Assembly (NCBI GenBank): GCA_944415565.1
Contig: CALYBQ010000002.1
Span: 62,001-126,000 of the forward strand
Length of the DNA: 64,000 nucleotides
Direction: 5' to 3'
DNA from: an uncultured Rikenellaceae bacterium
GTDB taxonomy: Bacteria > Bacteroidota > Bacteroidia > Bacteroidales > Rikenellaceae
The position numbers were made by a program, and so were the translations under genes. Of the stretch, positions 26,762 through 36,365 are shown piece by piece (the stretch's first letter is position 1; each line of letters opens with the position of its first letter). The notes under the pieces are model-generated. The model made no database searches. It was not told the origin of the DNA and saw only the letters and a list, made by a program, of their open reading frames with translations.

Positions 26762-27043
26762 CTACTTGCCTATCTTGCTCAATTTTTCGAACAAAGCATC
26801 CACTCCCGAGAACATATCCCTGCGAACCTGTGCATAATGTTTTCTCACCAAACTTTTGTTCTTTTTCTCAGCCGGAGAATTGGCCTTATCAAACAATTCG
26901 TTACGCAAATCGGCAGCGGCCTGCATAATCTCAAACGCCTGATCTTTCTTCTCCGGGTGGAAATATATCATGAAGTAGCTGTCTTCCAAAACCTGCCCTG
27001 TAAGATACTCAATATCTTTTTTAAGCATTCTCAAACTTGCCAT
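26762..27043 (-). CDS. Conserved Bacteroidales protein of unknown function, 93 aa
   Basis: A small, charged, mostly helical protein starting MASLRMLKKDIEYL, with DSYFMIYFHPEKKDQ and ADLRNELFDKAN. I recall similar short proteins as widely conserved in Bacteroidales, without a known function. It has its own -7 box and a shared terminator, so it appears monocistronic. Confidence 0.8.
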   Translation of the reverse strand: MASLRMLKKDIEYLTGQVLEDSYFMIYFHPEKKDQAFEIMQAAADLRNELFDKANSPAEKKNKSLVRKHYAQVRRDMFSGVDALFEKLSKIGK

Positions 27044-27071
27044 GTCTTTCAGTTTTTAAATAATTAATAAT

Positions 27072-27079
27072 GCAAATAT
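27072..27079 (-). promoter_or_regulatory. -7 promoter box for the 93-aa gene
   Basis: On the minus strand TATATTTG matches the consensus exactly, 28 bases before the start codon. Confidence 0.6.
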
Positions 27080-27129
27080 AGCAATTTTCAGATGATATCA
27101 AACATCCATCAATGAAATAAACCAACGAA

Positions 27130-28620
27130 CTATTTAGTCAATTCACCGAACGCATCTCCAATGAAATCAACAATATCCGAGCTATTCATCGCCTCTACAC
27201 CAAAATACTCGGCCGCTTTTTCGCCGGCCAATCCATGCACATATACGCCTAAAATCGTAGCTTCCTCGGCACTATATCTGCGCGACAACAACCCGGTCAA
27301 CAACCCGGTCAACACATCTCCGCTCCCGCCTTTAGCCATTCCCGGCGTCCCGGTCGGATTAAAATATATGCGTCCGTCAGGCATGCAAATCATTGTATAC
27401 GCCCCTTTCACAACTACAATCGAAGACAATTCGCACGCCAACCCCGAAGATTTGGCAATCTTATCCTGCTCCCCACTCCACTCCCCGACCAAACGTCGCA
27501 ACTCGCCCGGATGAGGCGTAAGAATAGAACCAGCCGGAATATAAGCCCGCAAATGCGGATTAGCGGCTATAATATTCAACGCATCGGCATCTATCACCAT
27601 GCCTGCATGCACACTTTGAAGCAATTCCCCCAACGCCTTCTGCGTAGCAGCCGACTGCCCGACACCACACCCGACACCCACCGAAGTATATTTATCCACA
27701 CTTACAGGCAATGACGAAAAGCACTCTTCGCCCGCGCAACTTATCATCGCCGAAGGAGCATTCGCCATCAACGGCATAACTCCGGCACGAGGCGTATGCA
27801 ACGTTACCAACCCGCATCCCGACCGCAATGCGGCAGTAGTCGAAAGCACAGCTGCACCATACATTCCCTCCGATCCGCACACCAACAGAGCGTGCCCATA
27901 ACTTCCTTTATGCGAAAACTTTAATCGTTCCTTAATAAAGCCACGAACCAAGTCCTCAGTTACATATTGATATGGGCTATCCGCACCGTCTATGAAATCA
28001 CGATCCAGCCCTATATCCACAACCTCTATCTCTCCGCAACATTCACCAGCCTCGGGCAGGAGCATCGCGAGCTTCGGAAATTCTATCGTCAATGTCAAAT
28101 CCGCATGCACTATCGTATCCGGATCGTTCCCGAACTCAGTCTGCATTCCCGACGGCAAATCCACCGAAATAACATAATGCCCGCAAGAGTTAATCTCCCG
28201 AATAATCTCCCCATACCGTCCGGTTACACAACCTTTTACGCCGGACCCAAGCAGAGCATCAATCACCACAACCTCGTAATCATCCAACTCTTCGGGAATA
28301 CTATCTACAAACTGCACATTATCAGGCAACCTGTCTAAATTAAAACGGCAATCGTCACTCAACTCTTCTAGATGCGACGCCATCATCACACAGCACGTAC
28401 AACCTGCATTAGCCAACATTCTCGCCATAGCCAACCCATCACCGCCATTATTCCCTTTTCCGACAACGAATGCCAACAGCTTTTCACCTCCCGTCCGTTG
28501 TGCAACTATTTGAGCCATAGCCTCAGAGGCCCGCTCCATTAAATCAACGGATTCAATAGGCTCATTCTCTATCGTATAGCTATCAAGCTCTTTTATCTGG
28601 CTTCCCGTAAGAATTTTCAT
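27130..28620 (-). CDS. nnr: Bifunctional NAD(P)H-hydrate epimerase / ADP-dependent dehydratase
   Basis: Repairs hydrated NAD(P)H. The 496-residue fusion has the NnrE (YjeF_N) epimerase domain first (about 1-215: ILTGSQIKELDSY, GNNGGDGLAMARM) and the NnrD carbohydrate-kinase-like dehydratase second (about 225-490: KGSYGHALLVCGSEGMYGA, LTPHPGELRR, GMAKGGSGDVLTGLLTGLL). It lies downstream of the nqr operon terminator on the same strand. Confidence 0.94.
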   Translation of the reverse strand: MKILTGSQIKELDSYTIENEPIESVDLMERASEAMAQIVAQRTGGEKLLAFVVGKGNNGGDGLAMARMLANAGCTCCVMMASHLEELSDDCRFNLDRLPDNVQFVDSIPEELDDYEVVVIDALLGSGVKGCVTGRYGEIIREINSCGHYVISVDLPSGMQTEFGNDPDTIVHADLTLTIEFPKLAMLLPEAGECCGEIEVVDIGLDRDFIDGADSPYQYVTEDLVRGFIKERLKFSHKGSYGHALLVCGSEGMYGAAVLSTTAALRSGCGLVTLHTPRAGVMPLMANAPSAMISCAGEECFSSLPVSVDKYTSVGVGCGVGQSAATQKALGELLQSVHAGMVIDADALNIIAANPHLRAYIPAGSILTPHPGELRRLVGEWSGEQDKIAKSSGLACELSSIVVVKGAYTMICMPDGRIYFNPTGTPGMAKGGSGDVLTGLLTGLLSRRYSAEEATILGVYVHGLAGEKAAEYFGVEAMNSSDIVDFIGDAFGELTK

Positions 28621-28664
28621 ACTTTACTGTCGTATATAATAATTACAAACCTAATAAAAATAAA

Positions 28665-28692
28665 TAAAAAAGAGGCCTCGAAAGGCCTCTTT
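28665..28692 (-). terminator. Intrinsic terminator of the nqr operon
   Basis: Stem AAAGAGGCC (28669-28677) with GGCCTCTTT (28684-28692); on the minus strand it is followed by a T-run, about 20 bases after the nqrF stop. Confidence 0.85.
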
Positions 28693-28710
28693 CCTTATGA
28701 CGAGAATCCG

Positions 28711-29955
28711 TTAAGAACCGAAATCGTCGTACAGAATATTCTCAGACGGTACTCCCAGACTGTCGAGCATCTTGAATACTGCTGCGTTCATCATAGGAGG
28801 TCCGCAGAGATAGTACTCAATATCTTCCGGAGCATCGTGGTTCTTCAGGTAATTATCGAATATCACCTGATGGATAAATCCGACGTATCCGGTCCAATTG
28901 TCCTCCGGCTTCGGTTCCGAAAGCGCGATGTGGAACTTAAAGTTGTCGTTTTCAGCCTCGATCTTTTCAAAGTCGGCTTCGTAGAATATCTCACGCTTGC
29001 TACGCGCACCATACCAGAAAGTAACAGGAACCTTGGTATGTTTAGTCTTGAACAGGTCGAAGATATGCGAACGCATCGGAGCCATACCTGCACCACCACC
29101 AATGAACATCTTCTCATTTGGAGTGTCCTTGATGAAGAATTCACCGTAAGGACCCGAAATCGTTATCTTATCTCCCGGTTTAAGCGAGTAGATATAAGAC
29201 GAACATATACCGGGGTTTACCTTAGCGAAATCACCGGCATTTCTATCCCAAGGCGGAGTCGCTATACGTATGTTCAGCATCACGATATTACCTTCTGCCG
29301 GGTGGTTGGCCATTGAGTACGCCCTGAAAGTAGGCTCCGGATTCTTTGTCACAAGACCCCACATATTCATCTTATCCCAATCCTCGTGGTACTCTGGATC
29401 TATATCGAAATCACTGAATTTAATCTCGTCATATTTGGGAACGTCGATCTGTATGTATCCACCCGAACGGAATTTCAGCTCTTCGCCAACCGGCAACTTA
29501 ACGACAAATTCCTTGATGAATGTCGCAACGTTGTGGTTCGACACCACTTCACATTCCCATTTCTTGACACCGAGTACCTCTTCCGGCACACGTATCTTCA
29601 TGTCCTCCTTCACCCTCACCTGACAACCGAGACGCCAGTTGTCTTTCTGTTCGCGGCGCGTAAAGAAATTTACTTCGGTAGGCAGTATCTCACCGCCGCC
29701 CTCAAGCACCTGACATTTACACATACCGCACGAACCGCCTCCACCGCATGCAGACGGAAGGAAGATACCGTTATTCGAAAGTGTCGAAAGAAGCGACGAA
29801 CCTGATTCCACAGTAAGAATCTTTTCGTCATCATTAACATTGATCGTCACATTTCCCGAGCTCGTGAGCTTCGCTTTCGCGAAAAGCAGGATACCCACAA
29901 GCAACAATACTACTACGAGGAAAGCTATGATCGCTACAATTATTGTCATTTCCAT
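28711..29955 (-). CDS. nqrF: Na+-translocating NADH:quinone reductase subunit F
   Basis: The NADH-oxidising input subunit. One N-terminal transmembrane helix (about 5-27), then a 2Fe-2S domain with Cys at about 70, 76, 79 and 111 ([19 protein letters not shown]), an FAD domain (RAYSMANHP), and an NADH domain ([21 protein letters not shown]). The 414-residue length is normal. It is the last gene of the nqrABCDEF operon, 21 bases after nqrE. Confidence 0.96.
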   Translation of the reverse strand: MEMTIIVAIIAFLVVVLLLVGILLFAKAKLTSSGNVTINVNDDEKILTVESGSSLLSTLSNNGIFLPSACGGGGSCGMCKCQVLEGGGEILPTEVNFFTRREQKDNWRLGCQVRVKEDMKIRVPEEVLGVKKWECEVVSNHNVATFIKEFVVKLPVGEELKFRSGGYIQIDVPKYDEIKFSDFDIDPEYHEDWDKMNMWGLVTKNPEPTFRAYSMANHPAEGNIVMLNIRIATPPWDRNAGDFAKVNPGICSSYIYSLKPGDKITISGPYGEFFIKDTPNEKMFIGGGAGMAPMRSHIFDLFKTKHTKVPVTFWYGARSKREIFYEADFEKIEAENDNFKFHIALSEPKPEDNWTGYVGFIHQVIFDNYLKNHDAPEDIEYYLCGPPMMNAAVFKMLDSLGVPSENILYDDFGS

Positions 29956-29976
29956 CTTCTTGGTCTCTCCTATCGT

Positions 29977-30591
29977 TTACAGTTGGATTCCGAGGAACGT
30001 CATGAATGCTATCCCCATCAAACCGGTGATTATGAATGTAATACCTGCACCTTTTAGCGGAGCCGGAATCTGTGAATAGGTAACTTTTTCGCGGATAGCC
30101 GCCATCATTATTATAGCCAGCCACCAACCGATACCCGAGCCGAGACCGTATGAAGTCGCCTGTCCGATATTGACGAATTCACGTTCCTGCATAAAGAGCG
30201 AGCCACCCATGATGGCGCAGTTCACGGCTATAAGCGGAAGGAAGATACCCAACTGATTGTACAATCCCGGAGCAAATTTCTCCACTACCATCTCCACCAG
30301 CTGCACAAATGAAGCGATAACCGCGATAAATACGATAAAACTCAAAAAACTAAGGTCAACGTTTGCCATATCGGGATTTATCCACGCCAACGCACCGCTT
30401 TTAAGTACATACTCATTGAGCAGCCAGTTGAGCGGCACGGTAACCGTCATGACGAATATCACGGCCAACCCGAGCCCCATAGCTGTTTTCACACTCTTAC
30501 TTACGGCGATGTAGGAACACATCCCGAAGAAGTAGGCGAAAACCATATTGTCGATAAATATCGACTTGATAAATATATTCAAACTTTCCAT
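29977..30591 (-). CDS. nqrE: Na+-translocating NADH:quinone reductase subunit E
   Basis: A 204-residue integral membrane subunit with about six hydrophobic helices, related to NqrD with inverted topology. The N-terminus SLNIFIKSIFIDNMVFAYFF and the segment GMCSYIAVSKS are typical. It lies between nqrD (17-base gap) and nqrF. Confidence 0.95.
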   Translation of the reverse strand: MESLNIFIKSIFIDNMVFAYFFGMCSYIAVSKSVKTAMGLGLAVIFVMTVTVPLNWLLNEYVLKSGALAWINPDMANVDLSFLSFIVFIAVIASFVQLVEMVVEKFAPGLYNQLGIFLPLIAVNCAIMGGSLFMQEREFVNIGQATSYGLGSGIGWWLAIIMMAAIREKVTYSQIPAPLKGAGITFIITGLMGIAFMTFLGIQL

Positions 30592-30608
30592 ATACTTTCC
30601 GCCTTTAA

Positions 30609-31265
30609 CTATTTCTCAATAAGGTCTTTCTTCCAACTGCGGTGTACCCAGATGATGACACCTATTATAATAAGGGCCATCGGGGGCAGCAGCATGATAC
30701 CGTTATTAGAGTAACCGGCATCGTAGAAACTTTGCGGAATAACTTGATATCCCCACAGCGTCCCGGCTCCGAGAAGCTCGCGGAAGAACGCCACCAGCAA
30801 AAGAATCAAGCCGTACCCCACACCGTTGCCCAGACCGTCGAGGAACGAAGGCCACGGTTTGTTTCCGAGTGCGAACGCTTCGACACGCCCCATCAGGATA
30901 CAGTTGGTAATGATAAGTCCCACGTATACAGAAAGCTGTTTGCTCACATCGTAAACATAAGCTTTAAGCACTTGGTCTACAAGAATCACGAGAAACGCTA
31001 TCACCACAAGCTGCACGATGATACGTATACGCGCGGGAACAGAGTTGCGGAGCAGCGACATTATCAGGTTAGCGAAAGCCGTCACGACCGTCACCGACAA
31101 TGCCATTACAAATGCGGGTTGAAGTTTCGCAGTAACCGCCAACGCCGAACAGATACCGAGTATCTGGACTACGACCGGGTTATCAGAACTGAGCGGTCCG
31201 AGAAGCAGCTTCCTGTTTTTAGCCGAGAACAACGGCTCTTTATCTTTCTTACTCATTTTCTTCAT
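30609..31265 (-). CDS. nqrD: Na+-translocating NADH:quinone reductase subunit D
   Basis: A 218-residue multi-helix membrane subunit: LLLGPLSSDNPVVVQILGI near the start, NCILMGRVEAFALG in the middle, and FFRELLGAGTLWGYQVIP. The start overlaps the nqrC stop by 17 bases, or 8 bases if the internal ATG (MSKKDKEP) is used, implying translational coupling. Confidence 0.95.
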   Translation of the reverse strand: MKKMSKKDKEPLFSAKNRKLLLGPLSSDNPVVVQILGICSALAVTAKLQPAFVMALSVTVVTAFANLIMSLLRNSVPARIRIIVQLVVIAFLVILVDQVLKAYVYDVSKQLSVYVGLIITNCILMGRVEAFALGNKPWPSFLDGLGNGVGYGLILLLVAFFRELLGAGTLWGYQVIPQSFYDAGYSNNGIMLLPPMALIIIGVIIWVHRSWKKDLIEK

Positions 31266-32073
31266 CTGTTAAAGGTTCAACGACAGGAAGATCCGTAGCC
31301 GGTTCAGCAACAGTTGCATCGAGCGGCTGAGATGCAGATACGCCGTTATTGCTTTTTTCAATGAACCCGGCATATCCTGCAAGGTTTGTCCGTATCATAC
31401 TCTGCACACCGGTACTCGTAATAGTACCGCCACTGATGGCGTCTACGGCATTAGGATTCCCGGCAGAAGCCCCGGCTCCTTTGAGTACGCTTATACCCAC
31501 GATCTCACCCCCCTTAAAGATACTTTTACCTTTGAACTGGTCTTGGAAAGGAGGTGTTGCAATCTCAGCACCGAGTCCCGGAGTTTCGCCCTTATGGCCG
31601 AACACCGCACCGTATATAGTCTCGAGATCACCCTCGAGTGCGAGGTAGCCCCAGATAGGCCCCCACAATCCTGAGCCCCAAAGAGGGAATACATACAGGC
31701 TTTCTCCCGAATCCTTCTTTCCTACGAAAACCGGAAGAGCACGTTCATTTTCAGGTTTCGCATACTCGGCTTTCAGAGATCCGAGAAGCGCGAACGCATC
31801 GGCCCCCTCGACTTTGTTGCCCTGATAGTCAACCGCAAAACTTTCGGTGATGTATTTCGCATACTCCTCATTGATGTACGCCGTCTTATCTTTTGCCTTG
31901 TCAGCCTCCATCCCCTGTCCTATCGACATCAGGATAGCCCCCTTAGTCTCGTTGTCCTGATTGGCTTTCTGCCGAGGCTGGAGCGAGAGGGATGCGAACG
32001 CCAGAACGAGCGCCACTATCACGACCATAACGGTCGCATATATTATTATGTATGAATTACTGTTCTTATTCAT
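31249..32073 (-). CDS. nqrC: Na+-translocating NADH:quinone reductase subunit C
   Basis: A 274-residue subunit with one N-terminal membrane helix (about 8-31) and a periplasmic domain carrying covalent FMN. The attachment segment DAISGGTITSTGV places the flavin-bearing Thr at about 217; the usual SGAT is SGGT here. The C-terminus is extended by an acidic, Pro/Val-rich tail. Confidence 0.95.
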   Translation of the reverse strand: MNKNSNSYIIIYATVMVVIVALVLAFASLSLQPRQKANQDNETKGAILMSIGQGMEADKAKDKTAYINEEYAKYITESFAVDYQGNKVEGADAFALLGSLKAEYAKPENERALPVFVGKKDSGESLYVFPLWGSGLWGPIWGYLALEGDLETIYGAVFGHKGETPGLGAEIATPPFQDQFKGKSIFKGGEIVGISVLKGAGASAGNPNAVDAISGGTITSTGVQSMIRTNLAGYAGFIEKSNNGVSASQPLDATVAEPATDLPVVEPLTDEENE

Positions 32074-32086
32074 CTCTCAGTCCTCC

Positions 32087-33274
32087 TTATGCTTTAACAG
32101 TTTTCATTCTCTTGTTGCGGCGCTTCACATTGGCTGCAACCACATAGTGGTCGACAAGCGGTGCGAGTGCGTTCATGAAGAGTATCGAGAGCATCATTCC
32201 TTCCGGATAACCGGGGTTCACCACACGTATCAGCACCGCGATGACACCTATCAAGAATCCGCATATAAACTTACCCTTGTTAGTCTGCGATGCGGTCACA
32301 GGATCCGTAGCCATAAATACGGCTCCGAAAGCGAAACCACCCATCACGAGATGGTAGTACGCAGGCATCTCCATGTAGGCATTCCCGCCGATTGCATTGA
32401 ACAGCAGCCCCATAGCCAATCCTCCGACAACTACGCTGAGCATTATGCGCCAGCTTGCGACACCAGACCATAGGAGTATAACCGCACCGAGGGCGATAGC
32501 GATCACCGATGTCTCGCCGATGCTGCCCGGTATGGTCCCCACGATCATATCACACAACGAATATCCGCCGAAATCGAGCGTTCCCGAAGAAGCGCTCTCC
32601 GAAAGTGTAGTAAGCGGAGTAGCTCCGGAGAAACCGTCGACGTATGCCCCGCCTTTACCTAATCCCCTCACCCAGACAGTTTCGCCCGAGATGAACGGAG
32701 TGTATGCAAAAAACACGAACGCACGGGCCAGAAGCGCCGGATTGAATATGTTCATACCCGTTCCGCCGAATACTTCTTTACCGATGATTACTGCGAAAGC
32801 AACCGCTACGGCAACCATCCAAAGCGGTACGTCGATAGGCATGATAAGCGGAATCAGCATACCGCTCACGAGATAACCTTCATTGATTTCATGTCCGCGT
32901 ACCTGAGCGAATATGAACTCAATGCCGAGACCTACTATATAAGATACGAGTATCAGCGGCAGTACCCTCCAGAATCCATACCACCAACATCCAAGTACCG
33001 ACTCGGTCTGGGCGAGTTCGCCTATTGCGCGGAAGTGCTGCAAACCTACGTTATACATACCGAACAGGAGCGCCGGCAGCAACGCGAGCACCACCATTAT
33101 CATCACCCTCTTGGTGTCGTTCACGTCCCTCACATGTGCACCCGACGTAGTAACCGTCTTCGGGACGAAAAGGAACGTTTCGAAACCGTCGAAAGTCGAG
33201 TGTAACCAACCGAAACGGCCGCCTTTCTCGAACTGGGGTTTGAACTTATCTACTATATTCCTGAGTTTTTCCAT
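32087..33274 (-). CDS. nqrB: Na+-translocating NADH:quinone reductase subunit B
   Basis: A 395-residue polytopic subunit, part of the sodium path. The covalent FMN site DGFSGATPLTTL puts the Thr at about 219, and the N-terminal segment lacks a signal peptide. Hydrophobic helices cover about 56-390. It starts 2 bases after nqrA's stop. Confidence 0.96.
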   Translation of the reverse strand: MEKLRNIVDKFKPQFEKGGRFGWLHSTFDGFETFLFVPKTVTTSGAHVRDVNDTKRVMIMVVLALLPALLFGMYNVGLQHFRAIGELAQTESVLGCWWYGFWRVLPLILVSYIVGLGIEFIFAQVRGHEINEGYLVSGMLIPLIMPIDVPLWMVAVAVAFAVIIGKEVFGGTGMNIFNPALLARAFVFFAYTPFISGETVWVRGLGKGGAYVDGFSGATPLTTLSESASSGTLDFGGYSLCDMIVGTIPGSIGETSVIAIALGAVILLWSGVASWRIMLSVVVGGLAMGLLFNAIGGNAYMEMPAYYHLVMGGFAFGAVFMATDPVTASQTNKGKFICGFLIGVIAVLIRVVNPGYPEGMMLSILFMNALAPLVDHYVVAANVKRRNKRMKTVKA

Positions 33275-33276
33275 AA

Positions 33277-34635
33277 TTAGCTAAGTTCTTTAATCATAAG
33301 GTTAATACCATCGCGCACGGTCTGCTGGATGTCATTCTTCGACGGGTCAACAAACTCGCAAAGCGCCACGTCTTCCTCTATCACCTCGTAGATACCGAGA
33401 TTCTCCATCTTGTCAATATCCTTGGCAAGTATGGCCTTGAACAGATACATCGGATAGATGTCCATAGGCAGGTAGCGTTCGAAAAGGCCCGTCACGATAT
33501 ACGGACGGTGACCGCCGTGCAAATTTGTATCAAGCACATATGTCTTCTTTGGCATGAGCCACGAGAAATATGACCTCGACACCGAGAACTTGTCGCAACG
33601 CGGCATCGCCCATCCGAGGAATTCGTACTTGTCGCCTTCCGGAATCACTGTGATTTGGTTCGTATTGGCAGCCACATACATACGGGCATCGGCCTTCTTT
33701 CCCGAAAGCACGTTGCCATTGATGATCCTGACCTTTCCGTCGCGTCCCTGACGCTTGATATTGCCGCGGAGCAATGATACGAACGGAGCTCCCGAAATAG
33801 CCGAAACGTAAACCGGTTCGATGAGTTCCGACCCGGTAAGGGCGTACACCTTAGTCATATCGAGCTTACCCGTATTGAACAGACGGCCTATAATGGCAAC
33901 CATCTGTATATCGACGGTCCACACGATCTCACCTTTATTAATAGGGTCTACATGGTGTATCTGGACACCGACGTTCCCTGCCGGATGCGGCCCTTTGAAA
34001 GCGGTCTTCTCGACATTGGCGGCTTTCGACACTACACCATCCGCCCCGGCTTTAACACCGAGATGCACTTTGCCTGCCGTGAGTTTTCTCAAAGCCTCGA
34101 ATCCAGCCTTGAGGTTCTCCTCCTGCCCCTGAAGCGCAAAGTCCATATCCGGCGCAAGAGGAGCCGAGTCGAATCCAGACACGAAAATGGCCTTGGGTTC
34201 GTCAGCAGGATTAGCTACGATTCCATAAGGGCGCTGAGTGATAAACGGCCAAAGTCCACTCTTCAGCAACAACTCTTTAACTTCGGCACCAGTGGCCTTA
34301 TCGGCGGGTTTGACATCGAATTGTTCACTATCCTGCTTGCCGTCGGCCGTGACCGATACGCAAAGGATTTTTCTTTTGTCACCCCTCGAAACGCAGTCCA
34401 CCGTCCCGCTCACGGGCGAAGTGAACAGCACCTCGGGATGGTACTTGTCGAAAAAGAGGGGCGTCCCCGCTTTTACGGCATCACCCGGCCTGACGAGCAG
34501 TTTCGGCACCACACCGTTGAAATCGAGCGGCGAAATACCGTAACTCTCAGCCATGGGAAGCGCAACGATACGCTTTTCGGCCTCCCCGGCCAGCCTGATG
34601 TCGAGACCTCTTTTCAGTTTGATTGTTTTCGACAT
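33277..34635 (-). CDS. nqrA: Na+-translocating NADH:quinone reductase subunit A
   Basis: The 452-residue peripheral quinone-associated subunit on the cytoplasmic face. The N-terminus KTIKLKRGLDIRLAG and the blocks GDAVKAGTPLFFDK, HPAGNVGVQIHHVDPI and VSAISGAPFVSLL identify it. First gene of the operon; a -7 box lies 63 bases upstream. Confidence 0.95.
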   Translation of the reverse strand: MSKTIKLKRGLDIRLAGEAEKRIVALPMAESYGISPLDFNGVVPKLLVRPGDAVKAGTPLFFDKYHPEVLFTSPVSGTVDCVSRGDKRKILCVSVTADGKQDSEQFDVKPADKATGAEVKELLLKSGLWPFITQRPYGIVANPADEPKAIFVSGFDSAPLAPDMDFALQGQEENLKAGFEALRKLTAGKVHLGVKAGADGVVSKAANVEKTAFKGPHPAGNVGVQIHHVDPINKGEIVWTVDIQMVAIIGRLFNTGKLDMTKVYALTGSELIEPVYVSAISGAPFVSLLRGNIKRQGRDGKVRIINGNVLSGKKADARMYVAANTNQITVIPEGDKYEFLGWAMPRCDKFSVSRSYFSWLMPKKTYVLDTNLHGGHRPYIVTGLFERYLPMDIYPMYLFKAILAKDIDKMENLGIYEVIEEDVALCEFVDPSKNDIQQTVRDGINLMIKELS

Positions 34636-34698
34636 TCGGTTAAGGATTTTATTTGATTTGGTTTAAATGTGTTCAGAATCGGTCACTTAAAAGCGTTG

Positions 34699-34706
34699 CA
34701 AATTTA
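34699..34706 (-). promoter_or_regulatory. -7 promoter box of the nqr operon
   Basis: On the minus strand TAAATTTG matches the consensus exactly. Confidence 0.6.
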
Positions 34707-34888
34707 CATTTTTATTTTCTGAAAATACCAAGTTATTGTGATTTTTTTAACACCAATCTAAGCGCGACGATATTCCTATCGCAACACCATGAATTACTGC
34801 ACCTTAACGTCACAACCAAACATGAGCTGCCCAAAGACATCCAGCAAGCAATGCAGCGACAAAAACATCGCATCACGAAGAATAACAC

Positions 34889-34896
34889 TATATTTG
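34889..34896 (+). promoter_or_regulatory. -7 promoter box of tatD-tcdA
   Basis: TATATTTG, exact consensus, 19 bases before the tatD start. Confidence 0.6.
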
Positions 34897-34915
34897 TATA
34901 ATAAAAGCGACAATA

Positions 34916-35566
34916 ATGACAGAGGTCGATTTCGTAGACATACACACCCATTCGGCGCACGCAGGAATAACAAGCATCGTATCTTGGGATTTGGGCTCAG
35001 AGCAACCACCCCCACAAGCAACCTACGTCAGCGCAGGGATACACCCGTGGAGTACCGAAACTTTAAATACATATAGAGCGATACAATTACTTGAAAATTT
35101 ACCAATTAACGCAATTGGTGAGATCGGATTAGATTTCAGCAAACCAATAGATAAAGCGCGACAGAGAGAGATCCTTCAGGCACAATTGGAAGTCGCCAGC
35201 AAACGCCGTCTACCGGTCATACTCCATTGCGTTAAAGCCTATAATGAAGCCTTGCGTATCCTGTCGCAATATCAACTGGCAGCAGTAATATTTCACGGCT
35301 ACATCGGCAGTTCGGAACAAACAGCAACAATCATAAAACATGGGTATTACATATCAGCAGGTGAACGTTCGCTCGAATCGCCAAAAACAATCGAATCACT
35401 CCGTGCTGCCCCACTCGACCGCATATTCGCCGAAACTGATACCGCAAACACACCCATAGAGTCCATATACGGTATGATTGCAGACATAAAGGGACTTGAT
35501 ATAAATACGCTTAAACGATTAATTTACAACAATTTCAAAACAGTATTCGGATGCACGACAATATAA
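34916..35566 (+). CDS. TatD family metal-dependent hydrolase
   Basis: A 216-residue TIM-barrel hydrolase, probably a DNase or D-Tyr-tRNA-deacylase-like enzyme as for the family. Metal ligands are visible in VDIHTHSAH, GEIGLD, LHCVKA, FHGYIG and ETDTANTP. It is shorter than E. coli TatD (about 260), as in Bacteroidetes relatives. Its end overlaps tcdA by 16 bases. Confidence 0.88.
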   Translation: MTEVDFVDIHTHSAHAGITSIVSWDLGSEQPPPQATYVSAGIHPWSTETLNTYRAIQLLENLPINAIGEIGLDFSKPIDKARQREILQAQLEVASKRRLPVILHCVKAYNEALRILSQYQLAAVIFHGYIGSSEQTATIIKHGYYISAGERSLESPKTIESLRAAPLDRIFAETDTANTPIESIYGMIADIKGLDINTLKRLIYNNFKTVFGCTTI

Positions 35567-36285
35567 TTCCAAGTTGGCTCGAACGCACAGACTTATTACT
35601 CGGATCGGACAAATTGACAACCATCCGAAATTCCCACGTACTGATAGTCGGATTGGGCGGAGTCGGGGCTTACGCTGCGGAGATGATTGCGAGAGCCGGA
35701 GTCGGCCGCCTTACGATTGCCGATGCAGACGTAGTTTCCGAATCCAATATCAACCGTCAATTAATAGCTACCCACTCCACTATCGGCACACATAAGTCTG
35801 AATTAGTGAGCAATAGATTGCGCGACATAAATCCAGACATCAATATCGAGGTTATCACTAAATACATAAAAGACGAAGAAACCGACCTACTGCTGGATGC
35901 CGCCAAATATGATTATATCGTGGATGCCATAGACACATTATCGCCTAAAGTCAACCTGATAAAAGGAGCTTTAGACAGAGGAATACCACTCGTAAGTTCG
36001 ATGGGTTCCGGCGCAAAAACAGACCCTACACAAATACAAATCAGCGACATATCAAAAACCCACCATTGCCCGCTGGCCCATATGCTAAGGAAAAGACTAC
36101 ACAGATTAGGCATACGGCAAGGATTCCACGCCGTCTTTTCTCCAGAACCTGTGCGCGAAGGCTCGATGATAATAGCCGAAGAGGCCAATAAAAAATCCAA
36201 TGTCGGCACAATATCATACATACCGGCAATATTCGGATGCTTCTGTGCATCGGTAGTCATCAGAGGTTTAATTAATGAGTTGTAA
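35551..36285 (+). CDS. tcdA: tRNA threonylcarbamoyladenosine dehydratase (TcdA/CsdL)
   Basis: An E1-like enzyme that cyclises t6A37 of tRNAs to ct6A with ATP. 244 residues: nucleotide-binding VGLGGVGAYAAEMIARAG, the DADVVSESNINRQ segment, DAIDTLSPKVNLI, and SSMGSGAKTDPTQ. Closest to TcdA among ThiF/MoeB relatives. Translationally coupled to tatD by overlap. Confidence 0.9.
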   Translation: MHDNIIPSWLERTDLLLGSDKLTTIRNSHVLIVGLGGVGAYAAEMIARAGVGRLTIADADVVSESNINRQLIATHSTIGTHKSELVSNRLRDINPDINIEVITKYIKDEETDLLLDAAKYDYIVDAIDTLSPKVNLIKGALDRGIPLVSSMGSGAKTDPTQIQISDISKTHHCPLAHMLRKRLHRLGIRQGFHAVFSPEPVREGSMIIAEEANKKSNVGTISYIPAIFGCFCASVVIRGLINEL

Positions 36286-36365
36286 CCACCTGAATTAAAT
36301 CATATAACCAGATTGTAAGCCGACCGCAATCCATACTACACCCACACACCCTAAACCACACAAAC

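Larger units (their letters stand above)
34636..34915. other. 280-base divergent gap between nqrA and tatD
   Basis: Contains opposing -7 boxes for nqrA (minus, 34699-34706) and tatD (plus, 34889-34896). I see no coding sequence or RNA structure in the middle. Confidence 0.6.

Noticed and set aside
27289..27312. Exact tandem repeat of a 12-base unit in nnr
   Set aside because: It encodes LTGLLTGL within a conserved family segment (GDVLTGLLTGLL); it is codon coincidence, not an independent element.
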